This document shows positions 32,739 through 40,629 of a stretch of DNA of 64,000 nucleotides, piece by piece. Source of the DNA: Micromonospora tarapacensis (lineage in GTDB: Bacteria > Actinomycetota > Actinomycetes > Mycobacteriales > Micromonosporaceae); assembly GCF_019697375.1 (NCBI RefSeq), contig NZ_JAHCDI010000004.1, forward strand, positions 1,537,324 to 1,601,323, read 5' to 3'. Below the pieces are notes generated by a model. It was not told where the DNA came from and ran no database searches. It saw only the letters and a list, made by a program, of their open reading frames with translations. Position numbers and translations under genes: made by a program. The first letter of the stretch is position 1, and every line of letters begins with the position of its first letter.

Positions 32739-33875
32739 TCACCTGGTCCGGGGCAGGCCCAGGACGCGTTCGGCGATGATGCCGCGCAGGATCTCCGAGG
32801 TGCCGCCCTCGATCGAGTTGGCCCGGCTGCGCAGGCGCAGGTGCTGCCAGTGACCGGCGGCGTGGCTGTCCGGGCCGTGCAGCATCGCCGCCGGGCCGAG
32901 CAGGCGCAGCGCGAACGCGGCCAGCCGCTGGTTGGTGATCGACCAGTGCAGCTTGAGGATCGAGCTTTCCGGCCCGGGCTTGCCGGTGCGCGCCAGCGCG
33001 GCCATCGTCCGGTGGCCGGTCCAGCGCAGCCCCTGCAACTGCACGTGCAGCTCGGCCACCTCGGCGCGGACCGCCGGGTCGCCGGCCAGCCCCAGGTCGT
33101 GCACGGTGCGCAGCAGCCGGTCGAACTCGACGGCCAGCCGGGCGGTGAGGGTGATGCCGAAGGTGCCGCGTTCGTGGGCCAGGGTGGTCATCGCGATCCG
33201 CCACCCCTCACCGACCGGCCCGAGCACGCAGTCGCGGGGGACCGGCACGTCGGTGAGCACGATCTGGTTGAAGTCGCTGTCGCCGGTGCTCTGCCGCAGC
33301 GGCAGCACCCGCACGCCGGGGCTGCGCATGTCGACCAGCAGGCAGGTCAGGCCCGTGTGGGCGGTGGAGCCCGGCTGGGTGCGGGCCAGCAGCAGGCACC
33401 AGTCGGCCTGGTGCGCGTACGACGACCAGACCTTCTCCCCGGTGACCCGCCACCCGTCGGCCGCCGCGACCGCGCGGGTGCGTACGGCGGCCAGGTCGCT
33501 GCCGGCGTCGGGCTCGGAGAAGCCCTGGCAGAACACGAACTCGCCGGAGAGGATCGGCTCCAGGAAGCGTTTCTGCTGCTCGGGCGTGCCGTGCGAGACG
33601 ACGGTCGGCCCGACCATGCCCAGGCCGATCACGTTGACGTGATCGGGGGCCCCGGCCAGGGCGCTCTCCTCGGCGTAGATGCCCTGGTAGGTGGGCGGCA
33701 GCCCGCGCCCGCCGTAGGCGACCGGCCAGGTCAGGCCGCTGTAGCCGGCGGCGTGCAGGGCCTTCGTCCACTCGCCCGGTGCGGTGCCGCCCCGGTAGCG
33801 GGGAACGTGTTCGGCCAGCCAGGCACGCAGTCCGGCGCGGAACGCCGCCTCCTCGGGGGTGTCGCGCAGCCGCAC
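32739..33875 (-). CDS. acyl-CoA dehydrogenase, main subunit type
   Basis: 378 residues. FCQGFSEPDAGSDLAAVRTRAV is the FAD/substrate signature, VTGEKVWSSYAHQADW follows, and the end NSIEGGTSEILRGIIAERVLGLPR is the classic C-terminal block. The GTG at 33875 lies 3 nt after the flavin monooxygenase stop, so they are co-translated. It probably pairs with the protein at 31636-32712. With a thiolase, CoA-transferase and acyl-CoA synthetase elsewhere in the cluster, it may serve to desaturate or shorten an acyl chain. Confidence 0.9.
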   Translation of the reverse strand: MRLRDTPEEAAFRAGLRAWLAEHVPRYRGGTAPGEWTKALHAAGYSGLTWPVAYGGRGLPPTYQGIYAEESALAGAPDHVNVIGLGMVGPTVVSHGTPEQQKRFLEPILSGEFVFCQGFSEPDAGSDLAAVRTRAVAAADGWRVTGEKVWSSYAHQADWCLLLARTQPGSTAHTGLTCLLVDMRSPGVRVLPLRQSTGDSDFNQIVLTDVPVPRDCVLGPVGEGWRIAMTTLAHERGTFGITLTARLAVEFDRLLRTVHDLGLAGDPAVRAEVAELHVQLQGLRWTGHRTMAALARTGKPGPESSILKLHWSITNQRLAAFALRLLGPAAMLHGPDSHAAGHWQHLRLRSRANSIEGGTSEILRGIIAERVLGLPRTR

Positions 33876-33878
33876 CGG

Positions 33879-35255
33879 TCAGCCCTCCCGGGCGGCCACG
33901 GCCCTGGCCGGATCGCGGTAGGCGCACGCCCCGGCGCCGAAGTACCGTTCCCGCAGGGTGGTCTCCGCCGGGTCGTACGCGGTGCGGAAAAGCCCGCGTC
34001 GTTGCAGCTCGGGCACGAGCAGGTCGCAGATGTCGTCGATGCCGTCCGACGGCGGGCAGGGGATCAGGTTGAAGCCGTCCACGTCGGCGACGGTGAGCCA
34101 CTGCTCCATCCGGTCGGCGACCTGCTCGGGTGTGCCGAACAGCGTCACCGGGGCCTCCAGCCGGGGCCGGCGGGGCCGGGAGACGAGGTACTTGACGTCG
34201 CCCACGGTCCAGGTGCGGTCCGGGGTGAGCTTGCGCAGGAAGCCGAGGAAGGAGTGGCTGGCCTGGCTGCGGATCTGGTCGACCGGGGTGTCGTCGGGGA
34301 AGGCGGCCAGGTCGATGTCCATCCAGCCGCACCACTTGGCCAGCTGTCCCTCGCTGCTCCACAGGGTGTTGTACGCCTCGGCCTTCGCCTTCGCCTCGGC
34401 CCGGTCCCGACCGACCATGACCATCGTGCCCTGCAACGCCTTGACCGTGCCCGGGTCCCGGCCGTGCCGCGCCGCGGCGGCGCGCAGGGCGGCCACCGGT
34501 TCGGCGCCGGAGGTCGGGTCGGCCAGGGTCAGGAAGACCACCTCCGCGTGCCGGGCGGCGAAATCGATGCCGCGGGGCGAGGAACCCGCCTGGTAGAGCA
34601 CGGGGGTGCGTTGCGGGGAGGGCTCGCACTGGTGCGGGCCGCGGACGGTGAACCAGCGGCCCTCGTGGTCGATCTGCCGGACCCGGTCGGGGTCGGTGAA
34701 GATGTCCCGTTCGGCGTCGCGGACCACCGCGTCGGCGTCCCAGCTGTCCTCCCACAGGGCGCGGGCGACCTGGACGTACTCGTCGGCCCGGTCGTAGCGG
34801 TCGTCGTGGTCGAGATAGTCGCCGAGCCCGCTGGCGGTCGCCGACCGCAGGTAGGAGGTGACGATGTTCCAGCCGACCCGTCCGCCGGTGAGGTGGTCCA
34901 GCGAGGAGAACAGCCGGGCGCACTCGTACGGCGAGTGGTAGGTGGTGGAGTAGGTGATCGCGAAGCCGAGGTGCCGGGTGGCCGCCGCGGCGGCCGAGAG
35001 CAGCAGTGCCGGATCGATGGAGGGGATCTGCACCGCGTGCCGGACGGCCGGTGCCCAGGATCCCCGGTAGACGTCGTAGACGCCGTGGATGTCGGCGAAG
35101 AACAGGGCGTCGACGCAGGCCGCCTCGAGTTGGCGGGCCCGGGAGATCCAGTACTCCAGGGACCGGTAGCCGGTGGCCGTGCGGTCGCCGGGGACCCGCC
35201 ACATGCCCTTGAACTGCGGTGACGGGGAGCACTGGGTGAACACGTTCAGATGCAT
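33879..35255 (-). CDS. LLM-class flavin monooxygenase, NtaA/SnaA/DszA family
   Basis: 458 residues. FTQCSPSPQFKGMWRVPGDR, YWISRARQLEAACVDALFFAD, GWNIVTSY and PVLYQAGSSPRGIDFAARHAEVVF are all signatures of the nitrilotriacetate monooxygenase A / pristinamycin synthase SnaA / DszA group. These use FMNH2 and O2 to oxidise C-N or C-S bonds. SnaA oxidises a proline to dehydroproline in pristinamycin, so conversion of a thiazolidine/thiazoline ring is conceivable. ATG 35255 has a GAGGAAA ribosome site. It heads the minus operon. No flavin reductase is adjacent; the one at 1-650 could serve. Confidence 0.9.
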   Translation of the reverse strand: MHLNVFTQCSPSPQFKGMWRVPGDRTATGYRSLEYWISRARQLEAACVDALFFADIHGVYDVYRGSWAPAVRHAVQIPSIDPALLLSAAAAATRHLGFAITYSTTYHSPYECARLFSSLDHLTGGRVGWNIVTSYLRSATASGLGDYLDHDDRYDRADEYVQVARALWEDSWDADAVVRDAERDIFTDPDRVRQIDHEGRWFTVRGPHQCEPSPQRTPVLYQAGSSPRGIDFAARHAEVVFLTLADPTSGAEPVAALRAAAARHGRDPGTVKALQGTMVMVGRDRAEAKAKAEAYNTLWSSEGQLAKWCGWMDIDLAAFPDDTPVDQIRSQASHSFLGFLRKLTPDRTWTVGDVKYLVSRPRRPRLEAPVTLFGTPEQVADRMEQWLTVADVDGFNLIPCPPSDGIDDICDLLVPELQRRGLFRTAYDPAETTLRERYFGAGACAYRDPARAVAAREG

Positions 35256-35372
35256 GCCCGGTTTCCTCACATCCGTTCCGGCGGGTACCGGCGGCCACGC
35301 TGCCAGGTGACGACACGCTACCGGGTGTTGACAACAACACGCCACACCCAAGATACGAGTCAAGCCACTATC
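35256..35372. promoter_or_regulatory. divergent promoters of flavin monooxygenase operon and VOC gene
   Basis: On the plus strand TTGACA (35328-35333) is a perfect -35. With an 18-bp spacer, GATACG (35352-35357) may be the -10, giving a very short leader to ATG 35373. The minus-strand promoter is not resolved. Confidence 0.5.
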
Positions 35373-35867
35373 ATGCGTCATGTGCCCAAACTCAACGGCA
35401 GGAACCACGTCAACCTGACCGTCCGCGACCTGGAGCGCAGCACCGAGTGGTACTGCCGGGTCATGGACTTCACCCCGGTACGGGACGCGACACCCGCCGA
35501 GTCCGGGTTCACCTTCCGGACGCTTGTGCACCGCGGGTCGCTCTCCTCCATCGTGCTCGGGCAGGCGGTGGAACCGGATCCGGCACCCTTCGACGAACGG
35601 CGGGTCGGCCTGCACCACCTTGGTTACCACGTGCCGGAAATGGCGGACCTGGACCAGTGGGCCGACCATCTGGACGCGGTCGGGGCCGAGCACTCCGGGG
35701 TTCGCGAGCTGTTCCTGGAGGCCGGCTACGGCATCTGGCTGCGTGACCCGGACAACATCTGGTTGGAGTTCTACTGGCTCAACGCCGACTACTTCATGAA
35801 CCGGCTGCGCCAGCAGCGCCGGGCCGAGCGGACGGCGCGGGCCGGCGGCCAGCCCCGTCGGTTGTAG
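35373..35867 (+). CDS. VOC-superfamily protein, extradiol-dioxygenase-like
   Basis: 164 residues. Unlike the VOC proteins at 10504 and 11023 it keeps a possible metal triad: His12 (NHVNLTV), His82 (GLHHLGYHV) and Glu132 (RDPDNIWLEFYW), the 2-His-1-Glu arrangement of glyoxalase/extradiol dioxygenases. It could therefore be a real metalloenzyme acting on a catechol, hydroxyacid or related group. The short C-terminal tail is Arg-rich. ATG 35373 lies just after the -10 region and no good ribosome site is visible; ATG 35380 region is out of frame. Substrate unknown. Confidence 0.7.
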   Translation: MRHVPKLNGRNHVNLTVRDLERSTEWYCRVMDFTPVRDATPAESGFTFRTLVHRGSLSSIVLGQAVEPDPAPFDERRVGLHHLGYHVPEMADLDQWADHLDAVGAEHSGVRELFLEAGYGIWLRDPDNIWLEFYWLNADYFMNRLRQQRRAERTARAGGQPRRL

Positions 35868-35902
35868 GGTCTTGCCGAAAACAACATACGCTCTGGATAG
35901 TG
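35865..35902 (+). promoter_or_regulatory. promoter shared in sequence with the P450 at 9214
   Basis: TAGGGTCTTGCCG (35865-35877) followed after 17 bp by GGATAGTG (35895-35902). The same 13-mer and 8-mer occur at 9171-9183 and 9200-9207 with 16 bp between them. TTGCCG and GATAGT would be the -35 and -10. An ACAACATACG motif lies in the spacer here only. Confidence 0.6.
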
Positions 35903-35999
35903 GGAACGCGGACCGACGTGGCTGCCACCGGTGGCACGGCACGCGCCGGCGGTGTGCCGCGCCGCCGGGTACGTCCGCACCGACGACTGGGAGACCGAC

Positions 36000-37406
36000 G
36001 TGGAAGAGACCCGGAACAGCGTCTATTGGCACGACACCGAGCCGGTCGCGGCCGGTGAGCCGCTCGACGGCGACACGACCTGCGACATCTGCATCGTCGG
36101 CGCCGGATACACCGGCCTGTGGGCGGCGCACTTCCTCGCCGAGGCGGAACCGTCGGCCGACATCCGGGTGCTGGACGCCGGGACGGTGGGCGGCGGCGCG
36201 TCCAGCGCCAACGGCGGGTTCGTCGGGCTGACCGCGGGCAAGGTGCTGCGCCGGCTGTTGTGGTACTACGGCCGGGAGAAGGCCGCCGGGGTCTACCGCA
36301 CCGGCGCCCGGTCGATCATCGACATCGGCCGGTTCTGCCGCCAGTACGGTATCGACGCCGACTTCGCCATGAACGGCATGCTCCAGGTGGTCACCGACCG
36401 CAAGCAGCTGGCCCGGCTCGAACTTCAGGTCAAGCGCAGCGAGCGCACCGGCCTGCGTGGCTCGTTCAAGCTGCTGGACCGCGACGAGGCCCAGCAGCGT
36501 GTCGGTTCGCCGCAGGTGCTCGGCGCGCTGCGGACGACCGGCGCGCTGGTCAACCCGCACCGGCTGGTGCAGGGTCTGGCCCGGGTTGTCCGGGAGCAGG
36601 GCGTCGACATCCACGAGCGGACCCCGGTCATCGAGGTGCGCAAGGTGGGCAACCGCTACCGGGTGAGCACCCCGACCGGCACGGTGACCGCGAACGAGGT
36701 CGTCCTGGCCACCAACGCCTGGCAGCACAGCTTCGCCCAGACCCACACCAAGGTCATGCCGGTGTGGAACTACCTGATGGTGACCGAGCCGCTGACCGAC
36801 GCGCAGCTGGCCCGGGTCGCCTGGCCCGGCCGGGAGGGGGTCAGCGACTCGCTGTCGTTCGCCCACGCGGCCCGGCTGACCGCCGACAACCGGGTCGTCT
36901 GGTCCGGTGGCCGGTGGTACTACTTCGACGGGCGGGACACCGACCGGGCGCACCTGCGCAACGACGCCGCCCACGCCGACCTGCGGGAGTCGTTCGCCCG
37001 GTTCTTCCCGGCCTGGCGGGACGTCCGGTTCAGCCACGCCTTCGGCGGGCCGATCGGCTGGAGCCGCACCTTCATCCCGCAGTTCGGCCGCACCGGTGAC
37101 GGCCTGGTCTACGGCCACGGTTACACCGGCAACGGGATCGCACCCAGCCACACCGGGGGCAAGATCCTGCGAGACCTGGTGCTGCGCCGCGAGACCGAGT
37201 ACACCGAGTTGGCGTTCGTCACCGTGAACCAGCCGAAGTTCGCCAAGGGCGCCACGGGTGACAAGGGTGCGCACCTGTTCATCTGGCGGCAGGAGACCGG
37301 CGACCGGCTGCCGCTGCTGCTGCCGCACGCGGCCGCGCTGGCCCCGCGGGCGTTCTTCGCCGCCCGCGCCGCCCGTCGGGCCCGGGTGGCCGGCGCCGGC
37401 CGCTGA
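36000..37406 (+). CDS. FAD-dependent oxidoreductase, DAO (glycine/D-amino acid oxidase) family
   Basis: 468 residues. CDICIVGAGYTGLWAAHFLAE is the FAD Rossmann motif, GGGASSANGGFVG follows, and GRTGDGLVYGHGYTGNGI near the C-terminus is the second FAD-contacting block. The family oxidises secondary amines or amino acids (sarcosine, glycine, proline). Oxidation of an N-methylated thiazolidine or an amine intermediate would fit. GTG 36000 is chosen: GGGAG lies 6-7 nt upstream and relatives begin at this point. A paralogue is at 44865-46256. The promoter at 35865-35902 leaves a leader of roughly 90 nt. Confidence 0.85.
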   Translation: MEETRNSVYWHDTEPVAAGEPLDGDTTCDICIVGAGYTGLWAAHFLAEAEPSADIRVLDAGTVGGGASSANGGFVGLTAGKVLRRLLWYYGREKAAGVYRTGARSIIDIGRFCRQYGIDADFAMNGMLQVVTDRKQLARLELQVKRSERTGLRGSFKLLDRDEAQQRVGSPQVLGALRTTGALVNPHRLVQGLARVVREQGVDIHERTPVIEVRKVGNRYRVSTPTGTVTANEVVLATNAWQHSFAQTHTKVMPVWNYLMVTEPLTDAQLARVAWPGREGVSDSLSFAHAARLTADNRVVWSGGRWYYFDGRDTDRAHLRNDAAHADLRESFARFFPAWRDVRFSHAFGGPIGWSRTFIPQFGRTGDGLVYGHGYTGNGIAPSHTGGKILRDLVLRRETEYTELAFVTVNQPKFAKGATGDKGAHLFIWRQETGDRLPLLLPHAAALAPRAFFAARAARRARVAGAGR

Positions 37407-37447
37407 GCGGGCCGTCCCCGGCTGCCGGATCGGGCCCGACCCCCGAC

Positions 37448-37487
37448 CCCCGGCGCCCGGCCGGCAGCGCCCGGCCGGGCGCCGGGG
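37448..37487. terminator. perfect 17-bp inverted repeat between convergent genes
   Basis: Arms 37448-37464 and 37471-37487 are perfectly complementary with a 6-nt loop. The repeat fills the gap between the oxidase (ends 37406) and the metallo-hydrolase, whose stop begins at the next base. It would terminate both transcripts. Confidence 0.8.
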
Positions 37488-38489
37488 TCAGCGGGACGTG
37501 GCGCCGAGCAGCCGGCTCTCCCCGACGGCGAGATCCCAGAGGGCCGCGGCCGGCCGGCCTGACTCCGCCCATGCCTTGCGGGCCAGCTCGACAGGGGCCA
37601 GCACCGGCTCGGCCGAGAGCGCGAACGTACCCCAGTGGATGGTCATCATCCGGTCCGCCCCCAGGTCGCCGCAGGCGCGGACCGCCTCGGCCGGGTCCAT
37701 GTGCAACGGCTTCATGAACCAACGCGGACGGAACGCGCCCACCGGCAGCAGCGCGACGTCGATGCCCGGGAAGCGGGAACCGATCTCGGCGAACGCCGGG
37801 CCGTAGGCCGAGTCGCCGGCGAAGAAGACCCGGTGAGCGGGCGGACCGGCGGCGGTCATCAGCCACCCGCCCCACAGGCTCTGGCAGGTGTCGAAGAGGC
37901 CCCGCCGGCTCCAGTGGTGTGCCGGGGTGAAGTCGAACCGCACGCCGCCCACCGTGGTCGACTCCCACCAGTCCAGTTCGACGACCCGGCGGAAGCCCCG
38001 TGCCTGGAACCACCAGGCCAGCCCGGCGGGCACCAGCACCGGGGTGTCCCGGGGCAGCCGGCGTACGGTCGGCTCGTCGAGATGGTCGAAGTGGTTGTGG
38101 CTGATCACCACCACGTCGACCGGCGGCAACGACTCCCAGGCCACGCCCGGTGGCGTGTACCGGGCCGGCGTGCCCGGGATCTTCTCGGCGAAGACCGGGT
38201 CGGTCAGCACCACCCGACCGCCGAGCTGCACCAGGCAGGTCGCGTGCCCGATCCAGGTCACCGCGGCCTGCTCGGGGAGGGGGCGGGGCACCGCCTCGTC
38301 GACCACCGGTACCCGTCCGGCGGTCGGGCCGCTCGGCCGGTTGCCACGCTCACGGGTCAGCCGCAGGACCGCCGCCGGGCCGGGTACCGGATGGGTGAGC
38401 CGGTCGGCGAAGCCGCGCGGCCAGGCGCGCCCGGCGGGCCGACCGGCGAGCCGGGCGAGGACGCGGTGGACGGTGCGGGGTCGGTACAC
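37488..38489 (-). CDS. metallo-beta-lactamase-fold hydrolase (NAPE-PLD/UlaG-like)
   Basis: 333 residues. SHNHFDHLD is the HxHxDH zinc motif, FTPAHHWSRRG and GDSAYGP supply further ligands, and HWGTFALS is the late conserved block. The MBL-fold phosphodiesterase-like branch (NAPE-PLD, UlaG) has this order. GTG 38489 follows GAGGAGG. The role is unknown: it could cleave an ester, lactone or phosphodiester, or be a resistance function. It probably shares a transcript with the methyltransferase upstream on the same strand. Confidence 0.85.
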   Translation of the reverse strand: MYRPRTVHRVLARLAGRPAGRAWPRGFADRLTHPVPGPAAVLRLTRERGNRPSGPTAGRVPVVDEAVPRPLPEQAAVTWIGHATCLVQLGGRVVLTDPVFAEKIPGTPARYTPPGVAWESLPPVDVVVISHNHFDHLDEPTVRRLPRDTPVLVPAGLAWWFQARGFRRVVELDWWESTTVGGVRFDFTPAHHWSRRGLFDTCQSLWGGWLMTAAGPPAHRVFFAGDSAYGPAFAEIGSRFPGIDVALLPVGAFRPRWFMKPLHMDPAEAVRACGDLGADRMMTIHWGTFALSAEPVLAPVELARKAWAESGRPAAALWDLAVGESRLLGATSR

Positions 38490-38539
38490 GGGTCCTCCTC
38501 AACTCCGCCCGGGTCGGCCCCGGGCCGTAACCGGACGGG

Positions 38540-39373
38540 TCAGCCTCGGTCGGGCCGACGGGCGGTGAGCATCAGGTAGCCGAGACAGGATTCCGCGACC
38601 GCCTGCAGGTCCAGTACGGCGTTGCCGACCTGGCGCAGCACCCGCGGGCCGTACGTGCCGGAGAGACGCTCGCGTTCCCGGGCGACGGCCTCCCGGGTGG
38701 CCCGGTGCGAGCGGCGCACGTGCGGACCGGCGTCCAGCACGTCGACCAGTTCGAAGCCGGCCTCGCGCACCTGGTCGGCGTACGCCTGCGCGGTGGGCGG
38801 CGTCGACATCGGCATCCTCGCCCAGATCCGCTCCTGCTCGGCATCCATCGGGCGGGCCAGGGTCAGCTCGGCGAGGACCAGCCGGCCCCCGGGCCTCAGC
38901 ACCCGGTGCGCCTCGGCCAGCGCGGCGGCCTTGTCCGGCACGTGCACCAGCACCTCCAGGGCCAGTGCCGCGTGGAAGCTCTCGTCGGGGTACGGCAGGT
39001 CGGTGGCGTCGGCGCGGGCGAAGCGGACCCGGTGGGCCAGCCCCTCCTTGACCGCGAGTTCGCCGGCCCGCTCGACCTGCCAACCGCTGAGCGAGACGCC
39101 ACTGACCTCGGCGCCGGTGACCCGGGCTATCCGGCGGGTGGGACCGCCCGTGCCGCAGCCGATGTCGAGCACGTGGTCGCCGGCACCGATGGCCAGCCGG
39201 CCGGCGAGTTCGTCGTTGAGGCGTTCCTGCGCCTGCGGCATGGTGGCGTGGTCGTCGTCGTCGGTCCAGAACCCGTAGTGCAGGTTGTCGCCGTAGACGG
39301 CGTCGAGGAAGGCGCCCATCAGGTCGTAGAACGTGCCGACCCGTTGGGAGCGCGTTGCTGGGTCTTCGGTCAC
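38540..39373 (-). CDS. class I SAM-dependent methyltransferase
   Basis: 277 residues. VLDIGCGTGGPTRRIARVTG is motif I, GVSLSGWQVERAGELA motif post I, and ALALEVLVHVPDKAAALAEAHRVLRPGGRLVLAE motifs II-III (given here as family order). The N-terminal TFYDLMGAFLDAVYGDNLHYGFW is typical of natural-product C- or O-methyltransferases related to those of rifamycin and geranyl diphosphate methylation. GTG 39373 has GGGAGG 8 nt upstream; the ATG at 39430 lacks support. It is unlike the two COMT-type enzymes of the cluster, so a different position or atom is methylated. Confidence 0.88.
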   Translation of the reverse strand: MTEDPATRSQRVGTFYDLMGAFLDAVYGDNLHYGFWTDDDDHATMPQAQERLNDELAGRLAIGAGDHVLDIGCGTGGPTRRIARVTGAEVSGVSLSGWQVERAGELAVKEGLAHRVRFARADATDLPYPDESFHAALALEVLVHVPDKAAALAEAHRVLRPGGRLVLAELTLARPMDAEQERIWARMPMSTPPTAQAYADQVREAGFELVDVLDAGPHVRRSHRATREAVARERERLSGTYGPRVLRQVGNAVLDLQAVAESCLGYLMLTARRPDRG

Positions 39374-39442
39374 CGTGCCGACCTCCCGCGAGCGTCGTGA
39401 CAGGCCCCAGCTTAGTGCCGGATCGACCAATACAACACTCGG

Positions 39443-39504
39443 CTATGTAGCTTTCAGGCTAGCCTATGTGGCTTCTAGGCTGCCAATGGCCTGTTCACTA
39501 GGCT
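39443..39504 (+). repeat. tandem 21-bp-period repeat upstream of acyl-CoA dehydrogenase
   Basis: CTATGTAGCTTTCAGGCT starts at 39443 and a near copy CTATGTGGCTTCTAGGCT ends at 39481; the CTATGT and AGGCT parts both repeat with 21-bp period, two helical turns. A third AGGCT lies at 39500-39504. TAGGCT here is the same as the -10 used by the gene at 9105. This looks like an operator/promoter with two protein sites on one face of the helix. Confidence 0.5.
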
Positions 39505-39557
39505 GTCCGCAGAATCCACACACCGACTGACGACGGAAACGGACGGTGGACCGACTG

Positions 39558-40562
39558 ATGAGCAACTCTGCCAAGGTGTTGGACCGCGCGGAGCGCATCG
39601 CCGACGAGGTGCTGTTCCCGGCGGCGGAGACGGTCGACGCGGGGGAGACGGTGCCGACCAGCCACCTCGACCTGCTCGCCGCCGAGGGCTTCTACGGCGT
39701 CGCCGGCCCGCCCCATTTCAGCGAGGCGTCGGCCGAGGACACCGCGACCGCGGCCCGGGTGATGGAGATCATCGCCAGCGGCTGCCTCACCACCGCGTTC
39801 GTCTGGGCGCAGCACCACAGCGCGGTGATGGCGGCCACGCACAGCCAGCGTCCGGGGATCGCACAGGAGTGGCTGGAGCCGCTGTGCCGGGGTGAGCGGC
39901 GGGCCGGGCTGGCCATCATCGCGGCAACCCGGCCCGGACCGCCGGCGGTACGCGCCGAGCCGGTCGACGGCGGCTGGCTGCTGCACGGCGACGCGCCCTG
40001 GGTGACGGGCTGGGGGCTGGTCGACACCCTTTTCACCGCCGCGCGGGACGCCTCGGACACGCTGGTCTGGTCGCTGATCGACGCCCGGGAGAGCGACACC
40101 CTGAGCGTGACGCCGGTCGACATGGTCGCGGTCGCGGCCAGCCGCACCGTGCAGGTCACCTTCACCGGGCACTTCGTGCCGGAGCGCCGGGTCACCGGCA
40201 CCGTCCCGCACGAGGTCTACCTGCAACGCGACCCGGCGACCCTGCGGTTCAACGGTTCCCTGCCGCTGGGCGTGGCCACCCGGTGCGCGCGGCTGATCGG
40301 GCCCGGTCCGCTGGACGCGGCGATCGACCGGTGCCGGGCCGACCTGGACGCCGCCGGCCCCGCGGAGCTGCCCGCGGCGAGGGCCGCCGCGGCCGCCCTC
40401 GCGCTGCGTGCCGCCGGGCTGCTCGCCACCACCACCGGCAGCGCCGCGGTGCTGCGGCACCGTCCGGCCGAGCGGCTGATGCGCGAGGCGCTGTTCCTGC
40501 TCGTCTTCGGCACCCGGCCGGCCATCCGCGCCGACCTGCTCGACCGCCTGCACCGAGGCTGA
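39558..40562 (+). CDS. acyl-CoA dehydrogenase-family flavoprotein (short form)
   Basis: 334 residues, 40-60 shorter than usual family members. AERIADEVLFPAAETVDA at the start, GGWLLHGDAPWVTGWGLVD in the middle and a shortened helical C-terminus fit the acyl-CoA dehydrogenase fold. The terminal block with the catalytic base and RxxxGGxG-type ending is not recognised, so it may act as a flavin monooxygenase (DszC-like) or on a carrier-bound substrate. ATG 39558 follows GGTGGA; GTG 39546 is the alternative. It is isolated on its own promoter region with the repeats above. Confidence 0.75.
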   Translation: MSNSAKVLDRAERIADEVLFPAAETVDAGETVPTSHLDLLAAEGFYGVAGPPHFSEASAEDTATAARVMEIIASGCLTTAFVWAQHHSAVMAATHSQRPGIAQEWLEPLCRGERRAGLAIIAATRPGPPAVRAEPVDGGWLLHGDAPWVTGWGLVDTLFTAARDASDTLVWSLIDARESDTLSVTPVDMVAVAASRTVQVTFTGHFVPERRVTGTVPHEVYLQRDPATLRFNGSLPLGVATRCARLIGPGPLDAAIDRCRADLDAAGPAELPAARAAAAALALRAAGLLATTTGSAAVLRHRPAERLMREALFLLVFGTRPAIRADLLDRLHRG

Positions 40563-40570
40563 CGCGCCGA

Positions 40571-40629
40571 CAACTTCCCTGATGTTGCCGGGCCGACCCG
40601 CAGCGGAGACGGCAGTGTCAGGGAAGTTG
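40571..40629. terminator. 12-bp inverted repeat at convergent 3' ends
   Basis: CAACTTCCCTGA (40571-40582) and TCAGGGAAGTTG (40618-40629) match perfectly; TGCCG/CGGCA adds pairs inside. The right arm is formed by the last codons and stop of the NRPS gene, and the left arm lies just past the acyl-CoA dehydrogenase stop, so it can stop both transcripts. Confidence 0.65.

Noticed and set aside
31636-33204. Upstream extension of the acyl-CoA dehydrogenase ORF to 33204
   Set aside because: The extension is antisense-like shadow of the adjacent dehydrogenase; ATG 32712 gives the family-typical MDFALTDEQ start.
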